Assembly (NCBI GenBank): GCA_951799445.1
Contig: OX637292.1
Span: forward strand, 7,877,296-7,941,295
Length of the DNA: 64,000 bases
Direction of reading: 5' to 3'
DNA from: Pseudisothecium myosuroides
Taxonomy: Eukaryota > Streptophyta > Bryopsida > Hypnales > Lembophyllaceae
Shown: one piece after another, positions 30,080-41,015 of the stretch
How the letters are laid out: each line of letters begins with the position of its first letter
Position numbering within the stretch: position 1 is the stretch's first letter
Position numbers and translations under genes: made by a program
The notes under the pieces: model-generated
What the model was told of the DNA's origin: nothing
Seen by the model: the letters and a program-made list of their open reading frames with translations, nothing else
Database searches by the model: none

Positions 30080-32944
30080 ATGAATGACAGTGGTTTCTCA
30101 AATGAAGAAAGTGACGGAAGTGAAGGCAGTGGCTACAGAAAGAGAGAGTGGGGAAGTAGTCAATCGGATTATTGTGAAGATGAAGAGGAATTGTCGGACG
30201 AGCAAAATGAGGATTTATTCTCTTGGGCCAAGCGCGAGGAAGAAAAGTACTGGTTCGAGGAGATGGCGGCTTTTGAAATGGAGTATAACATGGGAGGCAC
30301 AAGCTTGCAGGGAGACAATGGTGAATTCTTGGAGCCCCGAAAAATACTTCGGCCTCGACCAATACCACAATCCGGCCATGTTACTAGAGCAGCGAGGGCG
30401 GCCAATGAGCTGCGATGCTTTCTCAGAAGCGACAGTGACAACATGGAGGAGCAGCGGCGGATTTCCTCACCGAATGACGAAGCAAGCCTACAGTTCGACG
30501 AGGTGGATTACGGAGAAAGAGCTGGTCCCAGTTGTCAAGGTGACAACAAGAAACGGCGGTTTTCAGGGACTTCGCCCATGGTGGAGGCCATCACAAGCAG
30601 TCCGCCTGCTACCAGGCAGTATCGCAACCCGCCCGCAATTCCATCAGTCGTGGGTGCCACATCAACGCCGCAGCGGACCACCCGGACAATGGAAAAACGA
30701 CCTGTTGAAGACAGCGCAGGAGTAGAGGAGATCGGCGCTGCAGCACGTCCACCGACATCCCAATGAGGTATGTCTCCAACTTTGAACCCCGTGCCCTCCC
30801 AAGCACCTGGAATTGGCAAAGGACGTGGTAGAATCAGAAAAAACGGAAATTGGACATCAACGGCATTAAGAAGTGCCATCGCTGATGTTGACGATGGAGT
30901 CCCCATCAGAGCAGCTGGCAGAGATCATGGAATTCTAGCTTCAACATTAAGAGGACACATTTATGGAATCACCACACAAAGAAGAAGAGGGAAATAAGGG
31001 GTGTTAACATATGATGAAGAGGACGAACTTGTAGATTATTTGATCAAAATGCAGACGCTGGGATTGCCTTTAACTATAGCAGGGTTAAGGGAAAAAGTAG
31101 GAGTACTAACCCAGGCAAGGGTGACCCCTTTCAAGGATGGGATTCCTAGTCCAGGGTAGGTGAAGTGCTTCAAAAAAAGACATCCCAAATTAACCATCAG
31201 AAGAGCCTAAGGATTAGAGCAAAACAGAGCCAAGAATCTGTGTCCAGAAGCAGTAGGTACTTTCTATGCTAATCTGCAGAGATTCTATGAGACATACCAT
31301 TTTGAACCAGAACAAATATGGAACTGCGACGAAAGCAGAGCCCAGGCTGGAAAAGGAGGTGGAGCTTTTGTGATAGCAAGAAGGGGATGTCGAAGTGTCC
31401 ACACAGTCACTCCAGACTCTAGAGAGTGGCTAATGGTTTTATCTTGTATCAATGCAAGAGGTGCCAGCCTACCTAACTTTTATATTTTCAAGGGAAAGAA
31501 GAAAACAAGAAATTTTCTGCAGAAGACAGGGGAGAAGGGAGCTGTCATGGCTATGCAGCCAAAAGCCTGGATGACAAATGAGTTGTTCAAGGAGTGGATG
31601 TATCATTTCTTGTACAATCTTTCCAAATACTATGGCTTGTCCTCAACCAATAGACACCTTCTGATTTTGGATGGACATGGGAGTCATGTGACCTTAGAAG
31701 TGATAAAACTAGCTGTAGCAAAAGGGCTAGACTTACTCACGTTTCCCTCCCACACTTCATATGCCATGCAATCCTTAGACGTGATGTGTTTCAAGCCATT
31801 TAAATACTCATTCAGGGCATACAGGGATAGATGGACACGAAGTTATGAAGGTCAGGTGCCACAAAAAGAAGAGTTAGCCTGATGGGTTTCGCTAGGTCTT
31901 TGGAGAGTTCTAAGTATTAAAAACATCACAAAGGGTTTCTCAACAACAGGCATCTATCCCATCAATTCAGTAGCCATGAATTCTAAAATGGGACCCAGTC
32001 AAGTTTATGAGAGGACTGCAGCACGACCAGCAGACACAGCAGACAACCCAAGTGAAGATGAGCCACAACATGAATTAGAGGCATGGGAGATTCAAGAAAT
32101 ATTTGATGAAGAACCAGTACAGCCTTCAAGTTGTCAACAATACTATGTGCAAGTAGATGCTGAAGATGCAGGACAAAGTGGACAAACAAATGAAACAAGT
32201 TTGGAGGATGAAGATGATCAAGCTGCTGCAGGGCAATCTGATGTATAAAGAAATGGATTTACAGAGTTTCTTCAGCTCCCACGAGTTCAGGTCCCTGCCA
32301 TTTCGAAAACTAAAATGGAACCGCGGATAGACTACCACAAATCTATCCTTCTTACAGAAGATCAACATCTCCAACATCTAGAAGATATGGCGGCTAGAAG
32401 AGAAGAAGCTGTAGAAGAACAAGAAAGGAGGAGGTTAGAGAAAGAGGAAACCAAAGAACAAAGAGCACAAGAGAAGAAGAAGAAATTAGAAGAGAAGCAA
32501 GTCCGAGCGGAGGCAGCAAAGCAAAAGAAGAAGCATAATGAGCTGTGGAGCATCAAAAGTGTCAAAGCCCAAGGAGAGAGGCTACACGCTGCTATTCGAA
32601 AGAACACCCCTGTCCTAGGCTATCGAGCACCATAGTGTGGGGTAATCCCTCCCATCTGCAAAGAGAACCAAGAGTTGGCAATACGGAGGCGAAGAATGAG
32701 GAAAAGAGGGGAGGATACGAGGGCAGTACCTCCTTTACAAGAAGTTCATGCGGCAATGAGGTGCGGCGCAGTAGTCCACCAGTAGATGCAACAGGCAGGT
32801 GCATTTTTTGTGACCAACATCCAAGCCAGTACAAGTATGCACAACAGAAGAAACTTCTATGCCTACATGGGTTCATGCCTTCCTACAGGAAATGCACAGC
32901 AGAACATTTACTACACGTCGCAGCATCACCAAAGACCGATTTAA
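30080..32944 (+). pseudogene. Relic of a DDE_1 (pogo/jerky-type) transposase
   Basis: One reading frame of 954 codons runs from ATG 30080 to the TAA at 32942. It is interrupted by eight stops (30764 TGA, 30995 TAA, 31157 TAG, 31208 TAA, 31880 TGA, 32246 TAA, 32633 TAG, 32783 TAG) and no frameshift. Order: an acidic, disordered N-terminus (codons 1-250); a Psq/CENP-B-like helix-turn-helix at about 256-305 (GNWTSTALRSAIADV, VPIRAAGRDHGI); a second DNA-binding segment (DELVDYLIKMQTLGLPLT); and the DDE_1 catalytic core. The first D is at codon 417 (IWNCDES), the second at 531 (LILDGHGSH) and the third at 567 (QSLDVMCFKPFK), 35 residues apart from the second; all three survive. An Arg/Glu/Lys coiled coil follows (about 775-825). 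The stretch after 32633 still reads like protein but is less certain. No terminal inverted repeats were found. Confidence 0.85.
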
Positions 32945-34661
32945 GTTTCAGCAAAAGCTTGTACATAATCGGAATGAAGGGAAGTATTTACCTGCAATGG
33001 AGAGGAACTGCCGTGGTGAATGGCTCAACGCTCTTGTGGACTCCATCTGCACAACGGAAAGCTGCTAAGTAGGAAAGAAAGGAAGTATACGCTACATTAC
33101 AGAACGAGAAGGGAAGAAGAAGGGTCAGTTGAGCTTAGCTTGGGCCGCTGAAGTTTTTAAAGCAGGTTTGCAACAGTCAATGGAGCACTCCAACAACTGG
33201 ACGACAGAGCTGTGAAGATGGAGCTTGGAGGCGAATTCATCTTCCACGACCTGCACAGCGTCTAAGAGGAGGAAGACAAGCGGCCAAGCAATGAAGCATT
33301 GGTGTCGACAAGCGGGAGAATTCAAATACTCAGGGCGCGGAGGTTTGAGCTGCGCCTCTATCAAGCAGCTGGCGATTGATTCGTTAGCCTAGGCAAATTT
33401 CAAACTGCGGCAAACGGCTTCCTACAAGTGCTAGTGAGCGGACGAATGGGGTGGTGAACTGCGATTGCGGGGGACCTGTGGGCAATGAAATTCAACCTGC
33501 GCCACGCCCCAACGGCTCTTCTAGAGTTGCAGAGCCACCTTTAGAGCTAGCCAGATGAAGTTCGCCATTTTGGGCTTCTCGGTGCGCCACTTAGGATTTG
33601 TCAATGCGTCATTACTAGCTTGTCAATGCTCGATTTTTGGTTCCACCCAGTGCTTTTGGGGGCTTTCGACTGGGCGATTTAAGGCTTTCCAGTGGGTGTA
33701 TGATGACCACCTGACTTTTTCCTGCAGAATTTTTAGTCCTATACTACGCTTTTCTGGCCTTTGAACTAGGCGATTTAAAGCTTTGAGTGCTTGTATGAGG
33801 ACCACCTATGGTGCTCAACAGTTTCAGTTTGACACAGATTGAAATTTTTGTACAATCCATTTTCGACTCACTAAAAAACTACACTAATGACTATTGTCTG
33901 GCAGCAGTGGGCAGAATACACATCCCCATTCGTGATTTCGGTCTTTATGTGGATGCTTGTAACACTGACATGAACGTTCAGAGCATCCAATTTCTTGCTT
34001 ACTGCACTCACTTGCTCTATTTAAGGACTCCTCTGTATTCATTACTGTTGTAGTCTAGGAATATAAATAGCGCCCTAGACACCTTCCACTTCCAATATTA
34101 GTAACTAATTCATTTTGACTCTGATAAATATGATGAAAATCTCATCTAAACTGTTGCTCAATTCTCTTCTTACGAAAATATAGTGAAAAACATTTACATC
34201 ACTACATTTCTCCACAGATGCATGCTTCTCCTTAGATGAATGCTTTCCAAGCCTTCTACCTTATGTTCTTTCCAACCCACTCTTCTAGTGCTTGAGCAGC
34301 TGTAGGACCGGAGACGAGGACGGAACCAAGGCCTTTTTTTTGGCTTTCTGGTGCCAGATTGCACCAGAAAAAAATAATTTGGCTAAAAAATGGTAGAAGA
34401 CCATGAAGTTTCTCGCCTGAAAACTTGGAATTAAAAAAACAAATTTAGATGAAATTGCTAGATTTGGTGGATGAAACTAGAATTATAGACATGTAGTATA
34501 TGCTAATGTGATATTTTCTATCCAATATGTGGATGAATGCTGAAATTTGGAGCACCACTGTAACATTCTATATTGCCACTTTGGCACGTCATTGGACAAG
34601 ATAGTAACATTGTTCTACTCTCATATTGTATCAACTTGACTTGGACTTAGAGCGAGGGACT
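32945..34661. other. 3' flank of the transposase relic; short duplication
   Basis: About 1.7 kb. Two diverged copies of GGCGATTTAAGGCTTTCCAG...TGATGACCACCT lie at about 33675-33713 and 33767-33807. Part of this may be the transposon's 3' end. No gene recognised. Confidence 0.45.
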
Positions 34662-34665
34662 TTAA

Positions 34666-36525
34666 CCCCTAAAATACCAAGGCATTTTCTGGCTCTGGAA
34701 CCACTGAAAATTGCCATTTCTGCTGCGATCACTCAAGGAACCGAAAAAAAAAAATATTTTTTTTAGAATCTAACCATAAGATCTTGTACTTCACTTGTCT
34801 CAGATCATGTGGTAAAAATTTCAAGAAATTTGACTGTTCCGATTGGAAGATATTAGCATTCGAAGTTGGAAAAAAAAAAAATTTTGAATTGTTTCCTACA
34901 ATTTCAGATGACTTTGACAGCCATTAGTGGATTTCTTTTGCACTACACAACATAAAGTTAAATTTTTTTATGTTGAACATTTGAGTTGAGAGTTGGGGAA
35001 AAAATTTCAGCATATCAAAACTTGATTTTCACATATAAAAAATTGTTAAGTAGATGTACGTCCAAAATTGATTGAAACGCTAAATTGATAATAGCTCTTA
35101 GATGGAATTAAAACACCATAATCCCAACAATGAGATTGTTCTTGCAAACAAACTTGACCTCATCAAAAAAAAATTGAAAAAAATTGAAAATTGCATTCAA
35201 AAATGAATTCTAAGAGTTGTTTTTTGAAGAAGATGCTTAACCCCTGAAATACCAAGGCATTTTCTGGCTCCAGAACCTCTGAAAACTGCCATTTTTGCTG
35301 TGATCACTCCCTGAACCAAAAAAAACTTTTTTTTTTAGAATCTAACCGTAGGATCTTGTACTTCACTTGTCTCAGATCATGTGGTAAAAATTTCAAAAAA
35401 TTTGACCGTTCCGATTGGAAGATATTAGCATTCAAAGTTGGAAAAAAAAGTTTTTTTGAACTGTTTTCTGCAATTTCAGATGACTTTGACGGCCATTTGT
35501 GGATTTTTTTGTACTACACAACAAAAAGTTGTAATTTTTTATGTTGAACATTTGAGTTGAGAGTTGGGGAAAAAAATTTCAGAATGTCAAACCTTGATTT
35601 TCACATATAAAAAAATTGTAAAGTAGAAGTAGGTCCAAAATTGAACAAAACACTAAATTGTTAATAGCTCTTAGGTGGAATTGAACCAACATAATCCCAA
35701 CGGTGGGATTGTTCTTGCAAACACACTTGACCTTGTCAAAAAAAAAAATTGAAAAAATTTGAAAATTGCATTCAAAAATGAATTCTATAAGTTTGTTTTT
35801 TTAAAGATGCTTAAATTGCCCGAAAAACAAGATTGTCCATAACTTTCTCATTATTAGTCCAAATAGAATGAATCAAAGCTTCAAATGTAGACAAAAACAT
35901 GATCTTTGAGAAAAAAAAAAAAAAAAAAAATTTAAAATCATTTTTCTGTGGGTTTTTTTTTCTGCCCGGCGAACTGCTTTTTTGCTTTAGGATGGCATAA
36001 CTTTTGCTCCCGGGCACCGATGGAAAAAAAAAAATATTTTTTTAGGAAGCTACTTTGATTCCCTATCTTCAAAAAAAGTTTCAAAAAATCAGGTCAAAAT
36101 TTGAGGCCACACGGGCCTGCCCGAAATCTGAAGTGTCCCCCGAGGGGACTTTGGTACTTTAGGGGTTAAATTGCCCAAAAAACAAGATTGTCTATAACTT
36201 TATCATTATTAGTCCAAATAGAATGAATCAAAGCTTCAAATGTAGACAAAAACATGATCTTTGAGAAAATAAATAAATAAATAAATAAAAAATCATTTTT
36301 TTGTTTTTGTTTTTGTTTTTTTCTACCCGACAAACTGCTTTTTTGCTTTAGGATGGCATAAGGTTTGCTCCTGGGCACCGATTGAAAAAAAAATTATATT
36401 TTTAGAAAGCTAATGTGATTCCCTATCTTCAAAAAAAGTTTCAAAAAATTAGATCAAAATTTGAGGCCACACAAGCCTGCCCAAAATCTCAAGCGTCCCC
36501 CAAGGGGACTTTGGTACTTTAGGGG
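34666..36525. mobile_element. piggyBac-like element, copy 4 (outer, split by copy 5)
   Basis: Outer TTAA at 34662-34665 and 36526-36529. The termini are CCCCTAAAATACCAAGGCAT and, from the right, CCCCTAAAGTACCAAAGTCC. Removing the inner element and one TTAA leaves 931 bp, the family's usual length. It belongs to a subfamily (TACCAAGG) distinct from copies 2 and 3 (GACCAAGG). Confidence 0.88.
35241..36165. mobile_element. piggyBac-like element, copy 5 (inserted in copy 4, 925 bp)
   Basis: TTAA at 35237-35240 and 36166-36169. The termini are CCCCTGAAATACCAAGGCAT and, from the right, CCCCTAAAGTACCAAAGTCC. It is closely similar to its host over its whole length. The target AGATGC-TTAA-ATTGCCC is preserved uncut inside copy 5 itself near 35812-35823, which proves the TTAA duplication. 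Confidence 0.92.
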
Positions 36526-36529
36526 TTAA

Positions 36530-36760
36530 TAGCACCCGTGACTTTGCGAGTTTTCAAACGGAGGCTTCACGAAGCTTTGGTCAACGTGGGGTGGAGATGA
36601 GTGAAACAGTCCGAAGAATGGAAGCATCAACACAAGGAGATTATTTCAGTTTACCATCATGGAAATCTAGCAGAGTTTACCACTTTGAAAGTGGAAATGG
36701 TAGTGTGTTTACCACTTTGAAAGTGGTAAAGGTACGTAGTTTACTGCAGTAATTATAGTA
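36530..36760 (+). other. Open frame resembling an exon fragment, unidentified
   Basis: Immediately after copy 4 the plus strand is open for about 75 codons, with protein-like composition (RDFASFQTEASRSFGQRGVE, MSETVRRMEASTQGDYFSL). CACAAGGAGATTATTTCAGT at about 36633-36652 is repeated inverted at the ends of both units of the tandem repeat at 37081-37272, beyond the intervening MITE. A 20 bp GTTTACCACTTTGAAAGTGG duplicate occurs at about 36674 and 36709. Possibly part of the same broken gene as 37408-37728. Confidence 0.35.
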
Positions 36761-37075
36761 AGGTAGGAGGCTCGAACTCCGACAGGGCATTTTGAACCGA
36801 ACAAGACACAGAGGTACATTTTGCTTTTTTCAATTAACCAAAATGTACAAACAATGTACATTCTAGGAGGTGGTCGCTTTTAGAGCCCTATGGCTTTTCA
36901 ACTTCAAAATTTCATAACTAATTCCACAAAGCTCCAAAAAATATGAAACAACTTGGGCCACATGCCATTTCTTCTTGTCTTTCAAGGAAATTTTACTGAA
37001 AAATATTTCAAGATGTTTTACCTACCCAAAATTCAGGTTCAGCGCTTAGATGGTCGCTTTATGGACCTCCTACCT
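36761..37075. mobile_element. TA-flanked MITE, AGGTAGGAGGCTCG family, 315 bp
   Basis: TA (36759-36760, 37076-37077) bounds AGGTAGGAGGCTCGAACTCC and inverted AGGTAGGAGGTCCATAAAGC. The interior is shared with copies at 5318, 47864 and, at the ends, 40581. It is the best-preserved short member. Confidence 0.85.
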
Positions 37076-37080
37076 TAGTA

Positions 37081-37272
37081 AACTGAAATAATCTCCTTGT
37101 GCAATCCCTGAAATAACGATAGCACTTGAAGCTGCATAAGCGGTGCATGACCTTCACTGGAGGAGTGGAGGTTGAGAACTGAAATAATCTCCTTGTGCAA
37201 TCCCTGAAATAACGATAGCACTTGAAGCTGCATAAGCGGTGCATGACCTTCACTGGAGGAGTGGAGGTTGAG
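37081..37272. repeat. Perfect 96 bp tandem duplication
   Basis: Units 37081-37176 and 37177-37272 appear identical. Because 96 is divisible by three, minus-strand frames stay open through both units (e.g. PVKVMHRLCSFKCYRYF twice, or LQVLSLFQGLHKEIISV twice). A very recent duplication. Whether it codes is unknown. Confidence 0.9.
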
Positions 37273-37407
37273 GCTTTACTGCGCACTCTCGACGAAGTCA
37301 TTCTTTGTTACTTGGCTAGCTTGTTGGATATTCTCAAGTCGTTCCATACGTTCCATACGTAGAATTGATCGAATTTGGAATTTCTAGGATCAAGTGGCCT
37401 TTGAAAT

Positions 37408-37728
37408 CTAAAGAAGGATGCAGAAGCTGTTAAGAAAGAGGGGGCTGGCGCAGCTCTAGATGTTGTACCGGAGGAAGAAGAGTGGACAATTGTACTGTAC
37501 AAGGAGCCCTCCAGCTTCTCACGGTAAGTTGCTGAAGGCCTGAGTAGCCGATCAGCTGTATTCGAGGCTCCTCTACGGACAACCCTGTCTCGGTTGGGCA
37601 CCAGTTTGACTCGTGCACTGACCAGCTCCATGTCGTCTATTACGCTCGCAGTGTCTGAGAAAGAGGATTTGGATGACGTAGTTGCAGGGCCGGTGGGACT
37701 TGATATTGCTACAGTATGTTACGCTTGA
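37408..37728 (+). pseudogene. Unidentified gene fragment with one internal stop
   Basis: The plus frame from about 37408 to TGA 37726 is protein-like throughout except for TAA at 37525. Before it: DAEAVKKEGAGAALDVVPE, EEEWTIVLYKEPSSFSR. After it: SSRSAVFEAPLRTTLSRLG, TSLTRALTSSMSSITLAVSE, KEDLDDVVAGPVGLDIAT. The TAA overlaps a GTAAGT donor-like word, but no acceptor is placed to splice it out in frame. I do not recognise the family. It probably belongs with the plus-strand exon relic at 40424. Confidence 0.5.
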
Positions 37729-37819
37729 TCAATTCTCCTGAACAAGCAAGGAGACTGGCAGGCTTGTTGGAACAGGTTCTACACTTCCTAGTCCCTTTGA
37801 TTTTCCTAGTTTAGATTCA

Positions 37820-38312
37820 CAGGGAGATTATTTGGTTTCCTATGTAGTAAAACACCACAATTTACTATCTCTTTTACCATCAATTTAACACTAAAGTAGC
37901 AAATCACACAAATGAATGTAGGGAACACACTACCATCTCTACATTTTGAAACTAGTGAATGACAATGTAGTAATTGATAAAAAAATCGGACATGAGGTTC
38001 AAACCTTGGACCTCATCCTTGGGGCCCAAGGCTCCTTACCACTACACCACGCTCTAACTCCTATGACTACATTTAGAATGTTTATCTATCTACTTAGTAA
38101 TTGCTAAAATGTAGTAATTTTGAAACTAGTGAATGACAATGTAGTAATTTTGTCTGTAAATAGTAAAAGTGTGTTGTTTATCGTGTTATATAGAAAATTG
38201 ATTGAAATTGCACATAGCAATTCTAAATTTCCACATGCTGATGCTGTGATAAGTGGTGTTATCCATGATTTTACTACGTTGACAATATGGGAAAACCAAA
38301 TAATCTCCCTAT
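37820..38312. mobile_element. MITE with AGGGAGATTATTTGGTTT ends
   Basis: CAGGGAGATTATTTGGTTTC at about 37820 is matched inverted by GAAAACCAAATAATCTCCCT ending near 38310, with further inverted similarity (TATGTAGTAAAAC / ATTTTACTACGTTG). A GAAACTAGTGAATGACAATG duplicate lies near 37949 and 38120. It contains a tRNA-like segment on the minus strand. Confidence 0.7.
37995..38062 (-). other. tRNA-like segment (pol III A/B-box-like)
   Basis: Read on the minus strand it has an A-box-like TGGTGTAGTGGTAAGG and a perfect B-box-like GGTTTGAACC at tRNA-like spacing, with a short CCTTG...CAAGG hairpin between. The acceptor arms do not pair well, so a functional tRNA is unlikely. A tRNA-derived SINE head or tRNA relic is more plausible. 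Confidence 0.45.
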
Positions 38313-38637
38313 GGATTATGGACTAGGTAATGGCATAGCAAGGTAGGTGCTAACTTGTGGCGTTGATTGCTATTACGGGACGTAATGCTGCTGTAAGTGG
38401 CATTTTTAACTGACAACTAAAATCTGATCCTTTCAAAGTTGACTTTGGTAATTGAACTGCAGGATCTTGAAGATCATGTTGTGTTTGTTATACCCTCAAA
38501 TTTTCAGCAATTGATTCTAAGTAGGATAGCAATCAAAGTTTTAGACATGAAAAATTTAGCACTGGACTTAGAACTTGAGAGTAAGTTTGTGCTTTTGGAT
38601 CTCATTGGTTGCATATCTGTTAAATTAGATTCCTTAA

Positions 38638-39286
38638 CCCCTAAATGCCTGAGGCACCAAATTTTGGTGTCGACAATACTTTGAAGTTAAATAAAACCTC
38701 AGTAAGTTGCTACTTTTTGTAGTTTATATTTTTGAAATATTCTTTTTACAGTCTAGTTTTAGCGTCAAAAATCCAATTTTGGAAATGATTGATTATGATT
38801 TTTTCTATTCAAGATTTTGTGCAAGGCTGCCCACTGCAATCTTGACTTTCTGTAGTGTCGAGGGCTCATGGAAATGAGCTTCAAATACACTAGATCTTGG
38901 AGAAAAAATCACCTTAGAAATTCATTTAAAAAAACTGTAGAGTAGATTTTGAGAAGCCATAAATTGATTAGAGTTATGCATGTTAGGTCCTGTAACCTCA
39001 TATTTTTTTGGTGACCCAAATTTTTATATTTGGCATGTGAAAAGAGGATTGAAAGACTTCAAGTCATTTTTGTAGTTTTAACACCCTTATGTTCAAATAT
39101 TATAATCTTTCAATTCATAAGTAATATTGTTGTGTTTTCTTTTCCTATATGATCACTAACATGTCTAGTTTGATTTTGTACAGTTTCAATTCAAAAAAAA
39201 TTGATACAAAATATCAAAATGTTGGCTTTTTGTTCAATTCAAAGCAAAATCCTAGAAGCTCAAAAAAAGCCTTGGGCATTTAGGGG
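38638..39286. mobile_element. piggyBac-like element, copy 6 (649 bp variant)
   Basis: TTAA at 38634-38637 and 39287-39290. The ends are CCCCTAAATGCCTGAGGCAC and, inverted, CCCCTAAATGCCCAAGGC. The interior differs clearly from the 930 bp copies, so it is another subfamily sharing only termini and target. Confidence 0.82.
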
Positions 39287-39423
39287 TTAATGGGTTGGTA
39301 GTACAATTAAGGAGGGCTAGCAATCCTAGCATTATGAATTCTAAAACTTCTTTCAACCTTTGAGACTCTACCACATGAGCTTCAAAATCCTGCATTTTCA
39401 TTATGTTCCCATTGTTTTTTTAA

Positions 39424-40360
39424 CCCCTAAAGCACTGAACATGCTTTTTTGAGAACATAGCTTTTTTGGGCAGCTCACTACAAGCGGAGTTTTTTTTATT
39501 TTTTTTTGAAATTTTCACACAACAATTTCCCAAGGAGTAGCTTCAAGGCCCAACAATTTTCATAACTTTTGACTTCATGGTTAAAAAGTTATTGCATGGT
39601 ATGTCATTTTCATTGGTCGGCGGGCAGCCCAGGCAGCAAAAAAAAATTCTTTAAAAATCACTTTTTAAAAACATAAAAATTTGAAATTGGTTCTTTAGAT
39701 TTATATATACGCAGGAAGCTTTGAATTTTTCCATTCCGATCAATGAGTCAAAAATTATGAAGAGTCTTAGTTTGAGGGTAGTTATGGAATCTCTACTCTA
39801 AAATAGAATTTGAAGTCTTTTATTTAATCCAATTTTCAATATTTTTGAAAAAAAATAAAAACATTGGGTGTAGATTGTTTATTACAACATTACAACTGTT
39901 GGGATTGGCAATTATCAATTCCATAAATAAATTCTTAACATTTTAGTATTTTGAATAATTTTTTACCTCTTCCTACTTACTATTTTTTTTCCTATATGTT
40001 GTACAATTCCAAATGATTTGAAAATTTTCAAGCATGTAGCCAACTTGCCTTGAAGAATGAATCCAAAGAGTAACCACCATTTTGGACATTTTTTCATACA
40101 AATGTGACCTTGTGAAATGCAGCTGCCCGTTTTTTAGCAAGGACAAAAAAAAGGATTTTTGTCAATTCAAACGCTATTATCTTGCAATCCACATGGTGGA
40201 AAATTCTGAATTTTTTTCCACGTCTTTTTTAACAAATTTTCTACAAGATCCTATGTTTACATGTGTCCAAAAATGTTTTTTTTCTAAAATTTGGCACTCG
40301 TATTAGAAATGGCAGTTTTGGAGCGTTTTTGGTGAAAACATAGTCAAAAACCTTTAGGGG
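39424..40360. mobile_element. piggyBac-like element, copy 7 (937 bp)
   Basis: TTAA at 39420-39423 and 40361-40364. The ends are CCCCTAAAGCACTGAACATG and, inverted, CCCCTAAAGGTTTTTGAC. The interior keeps family blocks (GGCGGGCAGCCCAGGCAGC, TTATCTTGCAATCCACATGG, AAATGGCAGTTTTGG) at the usual positions. Part of its interior recurs inverted at 56739-57130. Confidence 0.85.
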
Positions 40361-40423
40361 TTAACCATGCGTAAGAATGTACTAACATCGTCTTGTCATT
40401 GGTAGCAGGTTAAGGATCCATAG

Positions 40424-41015
40424 TTTCACGCACTACCCCACACCTCCCAAAGAGTAGCTGCTGTCACAGAGACCGTGAACGAGCTTGTGGACGAGGTTCT
40501 CATGTTGAAAGTCCGGACCAAGATTTCAGATATGGCGCGGGAGGCACTTTGGAACCAGCAGGAAAAAGAAAACGTATTTAAGGTAGAAGGCTCGAGAACA
40601 GTTCAGGCATTAAGAATGGACCCTATAAATGGTTGTGAAATGGACATGAGTTGGTTCTGAAATTGACTACTATAGTCATTGAATGAACCAAGGAAAAAAG
40701 ACTTATTAATTGCAAGAGCCAATCACTCTCTTTGCTTTCCCCATTTTTATTTAGAATTGCAAGTGAACCATTTATGAAAGACCTAGGGTCACAAATAGGG
40801 ACCTATGACCCAACTTGTTTGAAAATTCATAAGTAATTCAAAAATGCTCGGAAAAATACGAAACGACTTGGGTTAGATTCCTCATCAACTTCTCTATGTC
40901 TGAAAAATGAGCTAAAAATATTCCCGTCCAAGGAAATATATGAAAAAGGCGGACCAGCCCTTACATGGTCAGTTTATTAGCCTCCTACCTTAACCTGCCA
41001 AGTTTCAGTGCTTAG
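40424..41015 (+). pseudogene. Exon relic split by a MITE, unidentified gene
   Basis: The plus frame opens at 40424 after an AG and reads TSQRVAAVTETVNELVDEVL, MLKVRTKISDMAREALWNQQ, EKENVF up to 40579. There the TA-flanked element 40581-40990 interrupts it. Removing the element and one TA restores the frame as ENVF|NLPSFSA before TAG 41013. Helical, coiled-coil-like composition. Family not recognised. Confidence 0.5.
40581..40990. mobile_element. TA-flanked AGGTAG MITE inserted in an exon, 410 bp
   Basis: TA at 40579-40580 and 40991-40992. The ends are AGGTAGAAGGCTCGAGAACA and inverted AGGTAGGAGGCTAATAAACT. Its left end matches the fragment at 29208. The host sequence reads through as coding once it is removed. 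Confidence 0.8.

Noticed and set aside
30764..30772. AG|GTATGT at the first stop of the transposase as a splice donor
   Set aside because: The frame continues directly through the site in the same register into the helix-turn-helix domain, so no intron is needed and no matching acceptor keeps the frame.
30764..32785. The in-frame stops in the transposase might be repaired by U-to-C RNA editing, as happens in some fern, lycophyte and hornwort organelles
   Set aside because: That editing is organellar. This is a nuclear transposon with LINE and MITE neighbours, and ordinary deamination explains the changes.
32545..33072. 175-codon open frame overlapping the transposase end
   Set aside because: It is a shadow: the overlapping register that carries the transposase reads more protein-like.
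39420..40364. Protein-coding content in the TTAA elements
   Set aside because: Open frames inside these elements are short, AT-driven and not conserved between copies.
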